This document shows, piece after piece, positions 34,229 to 44,720 of a stretch of 64,000 bases of DNA. The stretch covers positions 59,911,029 to 59,975,028 of the forward strand of contig CM039462.1 of the NCBI GenBank assembly GCA_022414725.1, written 5' to 3'. Within the stretch, counting starts at the first letter, position 1; the number at the start of each line of letters is the position of its first letter. Source of the stretch: Microglena sp. YARC. Taxonomy: Eukaryota; Chlorophyta; Chlorophyceae; Chlamydomonadales; Chlamydomonadaceae. The translations under genes were made by a program, and so were the position numbers. Below the pieces are notes generated by a model that saw nothing but the letters and a program-made list of their open reading frames with translations, did not search any database and was not told the origin of the DNA.

Positions 34229-34567
34229 TATCAGCTTGAAATCACTCCGGTAGAGTGACAGTAGATAAAGCAGCGGAACAGACGCACCAATCTATACACG
34301 GAGACAAGGATAACGTTACAGACCACAGGAGACCCATAAAGGGGCACTGTGGTGAAAGACGGCGGCTGACAGTAAATACAGGTAACCTAACAGGGTACAG
34401 ATCAACCGGAGACGTACGGTGACAGGAAGCTGCACTGAGTCATCTCAAGATGACTCAGTCCACGGGGAAGCTGGCTCAGGAGAGCCGATAGTTCTAAGGG
34501 AGTACATAAGTAGTCAATCTCATCCAAGTCAATAAAACGCGTGAGAGCACAGCTATACATGCTGATA
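34229..34567 (-). repeat. 5' LTR of the nested Copia
   Basis: Partner of 29413-29741; begins TATCAGC, ends GCTGATA, followed by CCTGT. Confidence 0.7.
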
Positions 34568-34572
34568 CCTGT

Positions 34573-35639
34573 GCATTGCGACTAGAGGATCTGATATCCT
34601 CTGTTAAGTCCCAGCCTCCTCTAACGGAGTATATCACTTTACCTCGCAACCATGCCAATCATGTGCTGCTGACCACCCCTGTGCCCCTGCTCATGCCTCT
34701 ATTCAGGTTGAGTCACCACCTGCAAGGACTTCACCTCCTCATCCACTAGCTAAACTTTGGCATCGTCGTCTAGGTCATCCTGGTTACACAACGTTCCAAA
34801 GGTTGGTCAGTGATGGTTTGGTGGAGTCCTTGCCTGTGAGCATGACTCAGCTGAAATCCTTGCACAAGGTCCCTTGCAACGCTTGTTGCTTGGGTAAGGC
34901 GGTTAGGTTGCCTTTCCCTCAGGTTGGCCACGAGGGTGGTCGTCGCACCCTTGCAGGTTTTGCATCTGGATATTATATGGGACCCTTTTCAGTGAGGGGA
35001 ATGAACGGGAAGTACTATCTGTTAGTGTTATGCGATCAGTTTTCTGGCTTCGCTGAAGTTGCTGCGTTAGCTAAGAAAGGTGAGGCTCCCTGGGTAGTCC
35101 AGGCTATCATTCTCCGGTGGAGCGCGCTGCTCCTCGGTAGGCCTTTTGGTTGTTTGTGATCTGATAGGGCAAAGGAGTTTTTAGTGGGTTGGTTTGAAGA
35201 TTGGCTCGTTGAGATGGAGGCTACGCATGAGCTGTCGTTGCCTTACACGCCGCAGCAGAATTGTATAGCAGAACGGTATAACGGTGTAGTGGGGGACATT
35301 GCTAGGACTCTTCTTATAGAGTCTAAGTTACCCAAGTCCTTCTGGCCTTATGCCTTTTACTGTGCTTGCTACCTCCGTAACCGTCTACCCACTAGTGGAG
35401 GCGCGGCTCCTCACGAGCTCTTCTTTGAGCATAGGCCTTGTGTGTCTTTGTTACGTGTTTTCGGTTCTCTGTGCTACGTTACGCTGGTGAACGGGAAGAA
35501 GCGGAGCAAACTAGGCGAGAGGAGTGTAGAGGGTCGTTTTGTGGGGTACAGTCGTCTGAGCAAGGGTTATTTGATATGGGTACCGCTTTATCACCAGATA
35601 GTTGAGTCGCGTGACGTGCGGTTTCTTCGAGGAATTTGA
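34573..35639 (+). pseudogene. Copia integrase (plus strand), frame-broken
   Basis: It continues the plus-strand Copia after the nested insertion. The zinc-binding pre-integrase part reads LWHRRLGHPGY ... CNACCLGKAVRLPF (HHCC type, about 34755-34915). The catalytic core keeps the three acidic residues: LCDQFSGFAEV, SDRAKEF and QQNCIAERYNG, but a frame break separates the first from the other two near 35155. LPKSFWPYAFYCACYLRNRLPT and LRVFGSLCYVTL are standard Copia integrase/connection words. It would insert element cDNA; here it is dead because of frame breaks. Confidence 0.8.
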
Positions 35640-36536
35640 TCATAGTTCCGTTCCTGTTCATACTCCATATGACGGGACTTCGTTTAGTTAGCTGCCCCTC
35701 CTCCTGTCACGAGTGATGTATCGATTCTAGCGGAGGTTTCCCTACCGATCCCCAGACCTTTAGGTGCTGTAGTAAAGACAGGAATGGTGCTTAGGCCCAG
35801 AACTGCGGCTTTTGCGTGAATATACCTGGCGTCGGTAAGAAGGGTGGAGTAAACGGTTGTGCCTCAGATCTCAAGTAAGCGAAACTTTTTGCCTGTTGAC
35901 CCCCCGTCCCCCAGCTCTAGAGCCTTAGTGGGGATGGTGGTGCTATTAGTTGCATTCCTGGTGCTTGTAAGATAATCCTCTGTTCAGTGCAACGGGGAGT
36001 CCACAGTTAGCCCAGCCCCAAGTGACCCCGTTAATCGGGGTCTTGGTTCTCTCGCGCCTAGGTCCGTGCTGGACAATCCTCTGTTTGAGCAAGGTGAGTT
36101 GGTTACCCTCCACGGCCCCAATAGTCTTTCAGTAGGCCATGCATCTGGTGATCTAGCTAGTCGAGACAACTCGAGGGGGGCACCACTCGTAGTGAGAGTG
36201 TGTCATCGTTGGAGAGTGTAGCTACGGGTCATGATGTTCCGGGTTGGGACAGCCTACCGGACTAGGCTTGACCGGGAGTTCACTGGTGCAGGAACTTCAT
36301 TGGAAAGTAGAGCTGCATTGCTGACCCCTGGAGAGGACTTTCTCAAGTCCCGTCTCCCCAAATTCTGATGGTGAGTTGGCCCCTGAGCCTGTCACCCCTG
36401 TTACTGGTTCGTATGATGGTACTTTAGCTTCTGATTCCGACTCAGACTCTCCGTTTGTTCAAGGACATGCCCCAGCAGGATTTCGCCCTCGACCGGGATT
36501 ACGAAGTTCGAAGTTAGAGGGTAAGGATGATGATCT
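35640..36536 (+). other. Degenerate Copia linker between integrase and RT
   Basis: Expected position of the low-complexity Copia linker. Only short, shifting frames; PLAP-like acidic/proline words can be glimpsed but not assigned. Confidence 0.4.
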
Positions 36537-37918
36537 GTGTTAGGTCTATCTGCTGCTCTTGCCTCTGATGAAGAAGCAGCTCCTTATGCTGCTTTTATTT
36601 CATCTACTACTGACCTTACGTATGAGACTGCTACCCGCAGCAGGACAACCCTGATCGAGACGCTTGGATCATCGCTTGCAAAGATGAAATGGCCTCTATT
36701 GCCGCTCATGGCACTTGGATCCTGACACCTGCGTCTCGTGTCAAGCGGAAGATCCTCCCCCAACATGTGGATCTTCACCATCAAGAATGGTCTTGATGGT
36801 CAGCCTGAACGGCACAAGGCCCGCGTGGTCATTCAAAGGGTTTCATCAACGCCCTGGCTTGGAATTTGATGCGGTGTATGCACCAGTCACTTCCAAAGCA
36901 AACTTCCGCATCCTCCTTGCGACTGCTGTTCATCGTAAAATGTTTTGCAGGCAGCTTGATATTAAGACGGCATTCCTTCATGGATTGTTGGATGAGGATC
37001 TGGAGCTCTACTGTCACAACCTGCAGGTTTTGTTGAACTTGACTCTGACGGGTACCATTTGTTTTGCAGGCTTGCCAAGTCCCTGTATGGGTTAAAGCAA
37101 GCCCCTCGCATGTGGTGCCGAGAGGTCCGAAGGTTCTGGTGAAGGAGGGTTACAGATCCTCTCGTGCTGACCCTGCCTTGTTTGTCAAGCAGGAACTTGA
37201 TGGCAGCTGGAGCTATGTCTTAACATATGTGGATGATTTTTGGATCTGTATTGATGACCTTGTCTTGTTGATAGGTTACTGGCGGCTATGCGCCGTGCTG
37301 GCTGGGAGGTGAAGGAGCTTACTTGTGCGCAGTTCTTATCCTTGGACATGCAACTCACGTTGGATGCTGAGGGTAGGACCACTCAGATCATCCTGTCACA
37401 ACATAACGCCATCACTGCTTTGGTGGAGAGGTTCGATCAGTGCAAGGCCCATGAGGGCAATGCCACTATCCCCATGCTTGCAGGTGCCTGGACTGGAAAT
37501 GCTGTCAACAGTGCGTTGTTGCCCAACAACAAGTTGTGCATCTCACTTGTGGGTAGCCTTATCTACTTGTCCACATGCACCAGGCCTGACATCGCTTATG
37601 CCGTGAGCTGTCTGTCTAGGTTCTCTGCTGTACCGACGAGGGCGCACTGGAAGGCTGCCAAACGCCTACTCCTGTACCTCAAGCTTCACAAGGACTGGGG
37701 CCTGTGCTACTCACACACCCCTGTATTTGACCTTACAGTTTTCAGTGATGCTTCCTTCGGTGAAGACAAGGTGACCAGGCGGTCACAGACTGGCATTTCC
37801 ATCCTGGTTGGTGGCACACTGGTGCACTGGATTAGCAAGCGTCAGGTCACCCCTGCTGTTAGTACTGCTGAGTCAGAGTACCAGGCGCTCTCCAATGCTG
37901 CTAGGGAGGTCCAATGGA
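36537..37918 (+). pseudogene. Copia reverse transcriptase/RNase H (plus strand), broken and 3'-truncated
   Basis: RT words appear in order: GFHQRPGLEFDAVYAPVT, QLDIKTAFLHG (catalytic Asp), then MWCREV-type remains near 37110, YVDDFWI (YVDD active site, about 37228-37248), and the long segment 37288-37918 with [42 protein letters not shown], and [19 protein letters not shown]. Frame breaks occur at about 36715, 37090 and 37290. The last about 60 residues of RNase H are missing because viral piece 2 starts at 37919. The YVDD site itself is preserved. Confidence 0.8.
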
Positions 37919-39993
37919 TTAATTTAAATAAACGTATGGGATGATGCCATTACTAGGCAAATTGTCTTGTATAAATGCAAATTCTATACGTCTTCCTGGT
38001 GTGCTATTTATGTTTCCGTCATACTTTATTCGTAAAGTTTGTCCATTCATTTGATCATGAAACTCTATACTGGGAAATGAACTTTGATCAATGAGCGGCG
38101 TTAACGAGGTTTTATATCGATTACCGGTAGCACTGAATAAAACGCCCGGTTCGATAGGTAGCCAATAATTTAAAGGGATATTTGTGAGATCAGTATATGA
38201 TCCTGAGAATAAAGTTGGGCGGCCAATAAGTGATGTATATTGTGAATTAAATAATGTTGGAAGTCCCGATAGCGCTGAATATGCCCCCGAAAATTGCACT
38301 GGTAATCCTGATGGTGATCCATAAGCTCCATTAAATAATGTTGGAAGCCCTGATAGTGATCCATAAGCTCCATTAAATAATGTTGGAAGCCCTGATAATG
38401 AGCCATAAGCTCCATTAAATAACGCAGGTTTATTAGTCAAATCAGTATAGCTTCCTGAAAAACCTGTTGCAGAGCTCAAGGCAACACCATTAATCAATAT
38501 TTGAGTAGCGTTAATACTCCCATTTACATCTAGTAAATACACAGGAACCGCTTTAGCAATGCCAATATTTCCATTGTTAGGTATAATCATACGAGTTTGT
38601 AATAAACCACCGCTAATTGCATTTCGTGTTTTAAAACGCAAACTTCCACCTTGAAATGAAGGATCATCCCTGCTAGACGTTATAGCCGAATCAGGCATAT
38701 CACTCGTAACATAAGCCGTCATATTCGCGGTAAATGCCATCCCATGTTCACCCGATAATGTTCCAATATTTGAGATCATTAAATGATATAAGTTGTTTGC
38801 ACTACCATCTACTAGTCTCAGATTAAGAGCCTGAACACATAAAGGATTTCGACTATTCGTATCCGTAAATAATTTACATCGAATAACACAGGTTTTCCCG
38901 TTAAACTTGAATAAATTCCATTGAATATTGTCGGTTTATTTGTAAGACTATTATAATCCCCATTAAATGTACTCATTCCGATTGCAACACCGTTAACACG
39001 ATACGCTCCAGTTATATTTACATCACCAGTGGCATCGACTGTATACATCGGCGCAGTATTTTTAATTCCAAGAAATCCATTATCGGTTAATCTCATAACT
39101 TCCTCGTCATATCCTCTCAGTTGACCATGCCAAGTAAATGATGTTGACCCAACTATATTAGCCCCACCTGAATTAACAATGAATTGCATATTAGCAACTG
39201 AGTCAATCCTAAACATATCGACGTTAAAACATTTAATCGTATTCAATGATATCCGTACATCACCCCACTGGTTTGGTGAAAATGTTGGTATAGAGTTCCC
39301 ATTGATTCGATAATTTCCATTAATATTCACATCCCCAGTTATATCAAGAGTATAGGTAGGATTGATTTTGTTTATTCCAACTTGACCCGTCGATAAAATA
39401 GTCATTCGTTTTGATAATGCCGTTCCAAGTGTACCAGCCTGAGTTTTAAAATGTAAATTTCCCTGAAACGCCGAAGCACCCGTTCTTTCGTAGACAATGG
39501 CTGCACCACCTGTTGAAGTACCAGAAGCACTTGCAATGTTTGCAGTAAACACAATCCCACACGATTCGCCAGTAGTCACACCGGATGTAGATAGGCACAG
39601 CTGATATTTATCATTTGTACTTGAATCAAGTAAAAGTCGAGTTTTTGCTTCCACGTTTAATAAATTAATAATACTTGAATTACCAATAGTCACATTAGAA
39701 TTTGTATATGATCCTAGTGCTGTTTTTATCCATACATCTGCGGGTATTATGGGGCGATTACTCAATGAATTATAGTTGTAATCAAATAAAATCGGCTTAT
39801 TACTCAATGAATTATAGTTGTAATCAAATAAAATCGGCTTATTACTCAATGAATTATAGTTGTAATCGAATATGATTGGTTTATCTGTGATATTTCCCCA
39901 TGATACAGTGATATTGCTATTATAAGTACCATCAGAAACTACTTTATAACTACGTGGCTGCCCAAAATTATAATTATTATTATTACCAAACAT
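37919..39993 (-). pseudogene. Viral fibre-like protein with tandem F/Y-LT-KP repeats, one frameshift
   Basis: Two minus-strand frames (38818-39993, 391 aa; 37919-38779, 286 aa) are parts of one gene of about 690 codons, broken near 38860-38900. The N-terminus has three copies of the unit IIFDYNYNSLSNKP, and the middle repeats the unit LSGLPTLFNGAYGS about five times. Both halves carry a matching module (FTAN...F-Q-G...L-FKT...IGI...LDVNGSINA). Such modules are typical of trimeric phage and viral tail or fibre proteins that bind host surfaces. In the bridging region the alternative frame continues the module pattern, supporting a single original gene. The C-terminal end abuts Copia RNase H. 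Host-binding function is an inference from the repeat type. Confidence 0.6.
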
Positions 39994-40027
39994 AATTTCA
40001 CAATATTATTATTATAGTATAATATAA
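39994..40027. promoter_or_regulatory. Bidirectional A/T-only promoter region
   Basis: Only 34 bp separate two divergent viral starts; the sequence is a run of ATTATTATTATAGTATAATATAA. It resembles the A/T runs before the viral genes in piece 1. Confidence 0.5.
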
Positions 40028-40831
40028 ATGAGAACTAAAAGGAATAAAAAGGTAATCAAGAAAATTAAAAATAATAATGGAGGACAATCTAAAGACTTGA
40101 CAATTATTGCACGTGGATCAACTGTTAATCAACGTATATCTATAACGAATATTAAGCAAATCGCTGATAAATCTCAACCGAAAATGATGGGGTATAATCC
40201 TTACCAGACTATTATCCAAATCCCACAACTTAATAATCAGGGCTTGCAACAATCCAATCAGTTTGCTTCAGAATCGCTTAATCGTGAGATGTCTTTTTTA
40301 AGGGCATCCAATTCTGTTAATGCTGTAAAATCGCTTGTTAGTCAAGGAGTTCAAGTTGGTCAAGGCATTCAGGGCATTCAAGGCAGTCAGGTCATTCAGG
40401 GCGTTCAAGGCACACAGACTGACATAAGCAGTTCACAATTTTCAGATATTTTAAAACCTAAACCTGTATTATCTAAAATTAATAATCCAATTTTTGAAGA
40501 TGATACGGCAAATGTATCTATGTCAGAAACTAAATTACAAACACCCATGTCACAATTCCAATCAATGGTACAAAACACACCATCATCAAGTGTAAGCAAG
40601 TCTAAAGTTCCCGATGCTAGTGATATAAGTCGTCTTAGAGATGAAATGAGAAAAATTAATTTGAAATACGAATCAGTTAGTGAAAGTGATTTAGCTAAAA
40701 CAAATTTGCTGAGTATTGCACAGGATTATCAAAGACGATTTAGAGATCCCGATTTGGACAAGTTATTAAACAAGGCTGCAAAACCACACCATTATAAGAA
40801 AATCGAGGATTATTTATTAAAACAATTATAA
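40028..40831 (+). CDS. Unrecognised viral protein with a GIQG/GVQG repeat
   Basis: An intact frame of 267 residues starting at an ATG directly after TATAATATAA. It begins with a basic stretch (RTKRNKKVIKKIK, residues 2-14), has a central collagen-like or beta-helical G-I-Q-G-x-Q repeat (about 111-130) encoded by a 9-bp DNA repeat, then an acidic-polar linker. It ends with a charged helical domain (about 205-267) containing DISRLRDEMRKINLKYE and DYQRRFRDPDLDKLLNKAA. No enzyme motif. The charged start and C-terminal helices would suit a virion or DNA-packaging protein. It is divergent from the fibre-like gene and probably shares its promoter region. Function unknown. Confidence 0.55.
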   Translation: MRTKRNKKVIKKIKNNNGGQSKDLTIIARGSTVNQRISITNIKQIADKSQPKMMGYNPYQTIIQIPQLNNQGLQQSNQFASESLNREMSFLRASNSVNAVKSLVSQGVQVGQGIQGIQGSQVIQGVQGTQTDISSSQFSDILKPKPVLSKINNPIFEDDTANVSMSETKLQTPMSQFQSMVQNTPSSSVSKSKVPDASDISRLRDEMRKINLKYESVSESDLAKTNLLSIAQDYQRRFRDPDLDKLLNKAAKPHHYKKIEDYLLKQL

Positions 40832-40877
40832 TTATATTTTAAAAATAAAAATGTTTGTATTAATATATACACAAAAA

Positions 40878-41003
40878 ATGTCTGCCTATCCTACAAATCT
40901 TCAATGTCTGGTTAGAAAAATTAGTAATTATTCACGATCTACCAAAAGATTGAGTACGCTTAATAGTACTGTAGCTACTAACAATGGCCTGAGTTCAGCC
41001 TGA
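40878..41003 (+). CDS. 5' end of a further viral gene, truncated
   Basis: After ATATATACACAAAAA, an ATG opens a frame beginning MSAYPTNLQCLVRKISNY. It runs for 41 codons, but the sequence changes character at about 40985-40995 where the chromodomain fragment begins, so only about 36 codons are viral. The family is not identifiable. It marks the right edge of viral piece 2. Confidence 0.4.
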   Translation: MSAYPTNLQCLVRKISNYSRSTKRLSTLNSTVATNNGLSSA

Positions 41004-41043
41004 GTTCTCTGGAAGACCGACAACTTGCAGACCAAAGCCTGCG

Positions 41044-41334
41044 GTGACTGATTTCAACCAGAATGAACTCTTCAATGTCGAGCGCATATTAGATGTGCGT
41101 ATTGGGGAATATAAAGAGAAAAAGAAGAAAATGCAGCGCTTAGAGTTTGAGGTTCGATGGGAGGACCCTTATCAAGATCCAAAATGGGATTCTTGGGAGC
41201 CCTGCCCGGCTCTGAAGCACAACATTAGATTGCCAGTATTTCTAGCTTCTCCCAAGTACATTGCCTTTATGGAAACTGACGCTTTCAAGGCTTTCAAGTT
41301 GAAGTACCCCCCCAAAAAAAGGCGGGTACCATAA
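41044..41334 (+). CDS. Chromodomain fragment with C-terminal basic NLS-like tail
   Basis: The frame encodes 96 residues ending in TAA. Residues about 9-60 form a chromodomain-type fold: FNVERILDVR, a basic KEKKKKMQ insertion, LEFEVRWED and WDSWEPC. The tail ends YPPKKRRVP, which looks like a classical monopartite nuclear localisation signal. In chromoviruses such a domain is the C-terminus of the integrase and guides insertion to marked chromatin. It is probably the 3' end of a Gypsy pol gene truncated at its 5' side by viral piece 2. A short A-rich run (about 41339-41352) and an LTR-like repeat follow. The upstream in-frame sequence before 41044 is open for only a short distance. Confidence 0.6.
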   Translation: MTDFNQNELFNVERILDVRIGEYKEKKKKMQRLEFEVRWEDPYQDPKWDSWEPCPALKHNIRLPVFLASPKYIAFMETDAFKAFKLKYPPKKRRVP

Positions 41335-41373
41335 AGCAAAAAAAAAAAAAAACGACTCCTTCTTTACTTTACA

Positions 41374-42296
41374 TGTTACACGCGATCACGTGTAACACCA
41401 CATATCACTTAGACACACACACAGCCAGCTCTGGCCAAGCCATACCAGGCCAGGCCAGACACGTAACAAACCATTCCCGTATAGCTACCTTGGCGCATTG
41501 ACCAAACGCAACCCGCAGCGGTGCCAACCAATGCCCCTGCCAAGCGTTCCGGTTTGAGCCCTTAGTCATTACGATACTTTTCTTAAGCTTTGCGCTCGCG
41601 TCCACAGTGACCTTCCCGCACCCTGCCAACCAGCAAGGCCCCCTTAATTCTGCACGGTCAGTAGCAACTTCAGGTCTTTCACGGCTTGGAACCCCGATCT
41701 AACCCCTGAGTCGAGTGTTGATAATCGGAGCAGTCGCGTGCGTCGACCTCTTGTTTTCACTCTTGTCTCAGGTGCGCTTCCCTAAGTGTAGATCATGTTG
41801 CAATGCCGCTGGCACCCTCTGTTGTCAAATGTCAAACCCAATTGACAGCCAGCATGTCGCCCGCGTTTCAACGTTACCAAAGGCGACGTGAATGTTATTC
41901 CTGTCGCTTGACCGTAACGCGAATGTTATTCCTGTCGCTAGACCGTGATGCTGTCCCTTGCAACTAGACTGACCCTCGGCGCTGTCGCCCTTTGCAAGCG
42001 CCTTGCGCATAGTTTTTCCTTTCAATAATATATTGTAACTCTTGTGTTCACTCTTGTCTCAGAAACTCTCCAAGGGAAACCCTTCTCTGCGTCCAGCCTC
42101 CCGGCTGGCGTCTTCGTCAAGAGCTCCTATCGTCGTCATCACCCGTGCGTGGCAACCTCTCCTATCGCCACTTCTCCGGACTTCCACGGTCCGAGCCCCC
42201 AACCTCTCAACCTATGAGAGTATGACCCGACTCAGCGGCACCTTCTTCAGAGACACCAGCCAGGGAGGCACTACAGAGGCCCCTACCACTCTTGGT
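41374..42296 (+). repeat. LTR-like repeat, copy 1 (923 bp)
   Basis: About 99% identical by eye to 59211-60133 in the same orientation (about ten substitutions). Its start TGTTACACGCGATCACGTGTAACA is palindromic. It is followed by TACCCCTGCC, perhaps the primer-binding region if this is a 5' LTR. Candidate 5' LTR of the large Gypsy composite, or 3' LTR of the chromodomain fragment. Confidence 0.65.
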
Positions 42297-44076
42297 ACCC
42301 CTGCCAGGGCGGAAAAGGTTGTCTACCATGAAGGCACTCAAATGTACTGAGTTGATGTTCTCCTCTCATCAGCGGTATATATATACCGGGTGGAATCGAA
42401 CCACCTAGCCCCCCCCTGAGAGGGGAACATGATAGACAACCGTGATCGAGGAGGTCGGTCCGTTTCCGAGGTCAGGAGTTCCCCCCATTGCTCTTGGTAC
42501 CCCTGCCCAGGGCTTTTCTGGATTTCTTTTTCTTTGAGTGCGAGGGGATTTCCCTGTCCTATCCTGAGAATCCCTATTGTTTTTGAGCCAGTCTTGCAGC
42601 TGTCTTGCTTTGGGATAGAGACCCCAAGAAGACCTGCAAACTGATTGGTTAGGCTAGCAATAGACTGTTGAGTGGAAGTAATTACCCCACTCTCCTTGAA
42701 TCTTGCGCCACCATAACTGCTGATCCCTCACATAGATCACGGGCTTCTTCGTTTTACTTGCATTTGACGCCCTCAGTCGACTCAACTGAGCCTGCGCCAC
42801 CAATAAAACTAAAGACCCACCCTACCACAGTTGCGGAACCCACCCAACTAGCTAGCACTTCCTTGTGTTCAGTGGTAGCTGACCGACTGTCCAGCCATAT
42901 GACCTGCTGATACCTTGTTTATCACAGCCCAGGCATGTCTATCAGCCCGCCTTGTTAAGCCCCTCCGAGCAGTGTTTTCAGACCCTCCGAGCAGCGCTTC
43001 CATCCTTTGACTTACGGCAGTCGATCTGCTCCCCTCTAAGGTTCCCTAAACCCGCCCTTGCTGTTCAGCCACCCCTGCCGTGACTGTACCTTGGCTGCGT
43101 TATCTTGGTTACAGCCGATCAGCCTTGCTGACATTCCGGTACAGCCTTTGGATACCTCAGCCTCAGCCTTGAGATTCCACACTTGCCCAGCCAGTCAAAA
43201 ACCTGTACTTCTTAGTACTCTAGTGCATATAATCCTACACCCACGATCATCAACCGCAATTCTTGCTGTGCTGATACCTTCCCCCACCTTCCACTTGCGC
43301 ATGGCAGGTACCTCTTGACTACCAAGATCCCGCCACTTGGTCGTCCCTTACCCTACCAACAGTCTTCCCACCTATCAAGGTACGGAGCTGTCCGGTCCCC
43401 CTTTTTCTACCAATTGCCGGCGGAGCGCCACTCCTGTCTTGTTGACTTTGGTTGCACAACCCCACCTTCCCCACTTAGGCGGCGAAGCGCTGCTTCTGCC
43501 CTTCTTTTAGGCCCTGCCACCCCCCCTTCAAATTTTAGACGGCGAAGCGCTGCCCACGACAAGCAAACGCTCAGTTCATACTTATTATTGCGCACCAGCC
43601 CTTAATACAATTTGAACTCCCTTCCCCTTTCAGGTCTGCTACCCTTGACAGCTGAAATTGATATACTTCTACTGAAGCATATATCCCACCCTCCACCTAA
43701 AACCCATACCACTGGTTGGTACACTTTCATTCCACGATTGACAACTGTCCGGGCTGTGAGATTCCATTACGTACCGATCCTCAACCCGTTTAGTACTTAA
43801 CACTTCCTTATATTATCGCATAGAAACCAAACAGCGTATACACCTACAGTTGCTTTCTTTTTCACTCGCTAAATAAACAGTTAAGTGACTGCCTCGCGGT
43901 GTCCCATTGATTTCGCTCACTCTGATTCCTCCCACAAGTGGAAAGTATCATTGACGGTACCAAATCATAGTGACAAGCGTTGCCATCCTTTTTGTTTATC
44001 CATCCAGTCCAAAATAGATCCAACCTAAGTACAACGACTGTCGTGCATACTTATAAACCACCTTCAATCTTCCACT
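42297..44076 (+). other. Leader/internal region before the gag-like frame
   Basis: No gene recognised. A tRNA T-arm-like GGTGG-TTCGATT-CCACC is present on the minus strand at 42389-42405. GGCGAAGCGCTGC occurs at about 43480 and 43541. The length would fit a long untranslated leader of the retroelement. Confidence 0.35.
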
Positions 44077-44720
44077 ATGTTAGGAACAAGAGCTCAACGC
44101 GCACATGCTCGCGCGGCGGCTGAGCGTTCAAGCTTATCGGACATTACTAATACACACTCAGATGAATCTAACATCGCTTACCACATGGACCAGCTCCAAC
44201 TGCAGGACACTGACGGAACTCATCCTCAAGTCTCAATTAATCCTACACCACCTACAAGCACAGCATCTTTGCATCTCGCATTAGAACCTCTAAGCTCACC
44301 TCCCCCATTAGGGGAAAACCATCCCTGGAATGGGGGGGACCATCCGACCCTGGTTTAGATCCACTAAGAGCCCTTGCTATCCAGCCGCCTGTTGTCATCG
44401 ACCCAGCTGCTCCTTCTCCTCCCCCGGACATCCTAGAAGCCTCGTCTCCTACGGTAATTGGTGGCCCTTTGTCCTCTTTTCCACCAGTTGTCAAGGACTC
44501 TTTGTCCCCTTCTCCTCCTGTCTCCGGTGGACTCCCTTCTCCACTGCTTCCCAACGTCGCCAGGCCTCTCCTCCCTCCTGTGGTCGTATGTTTGCCTGAG
44601 CCTCAGATGCCAGGCATTGACAACACATCCCCTGGACCAAGTAGTGAGCCGCCCTCATTACGCCTGCCACCTGACGCAATAACGCCTTGTATAGGGCAGC
44701 GTAAATTGAGGCGCGCGTAA
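44077..44720 (+). pseudogene. Proline-rich gag-like frame of the Gypsy composite
   Basis: It starts MLGTRAQRAHARAAAERSS and continues into a Ser/Thr/Pro-rich segment, shifting frame near 44335 to a strongly proline-rich stretch (PPVVIDPAAPSPPPDI ...) ending at TAA about 44718-44720. There is no zinc knuckle or protease motif. It lies downstream of an LTR-like repeat and 0.5 kb upstream of the methyltransferase-like fragment, and its N-terminal Ala/Arg-rich region fits a gag or polyprotein N-terminus. The assignment is contextual. Confidence 0.4.

Larger units (their letters stand above)
29413..34567 (-). mobile_element. Nested Copia element, minus strand, 5,155 bp, degraded
   Basis: Two direct repeats (29413-29741 and 34229-34567) of 329 and 339 bp, both starting TATCAGC and ending GCTGATA, flank a region with minus-strand Copia RT/RNase H. 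CCTGT stands immediately before the left repeat (29408-29412) and after the right one (34568-34572), fitting a 5-bp target duplication. A purine-rich AGGTGGAG reads into the left LTR on the minus strand, as expected for a polypurine tract. It is inserted between protease and integrase of the older plus-strand Copia. LTR termini that are not TG...CA are unusual. Confidence 0.7.

Noticed and set aside
42389..42405. tRNA T-arm-like sequence on the minus strand
   Set aside because: Only the T arm fits; no D arm, anticodon arm or acceptor was found around it.
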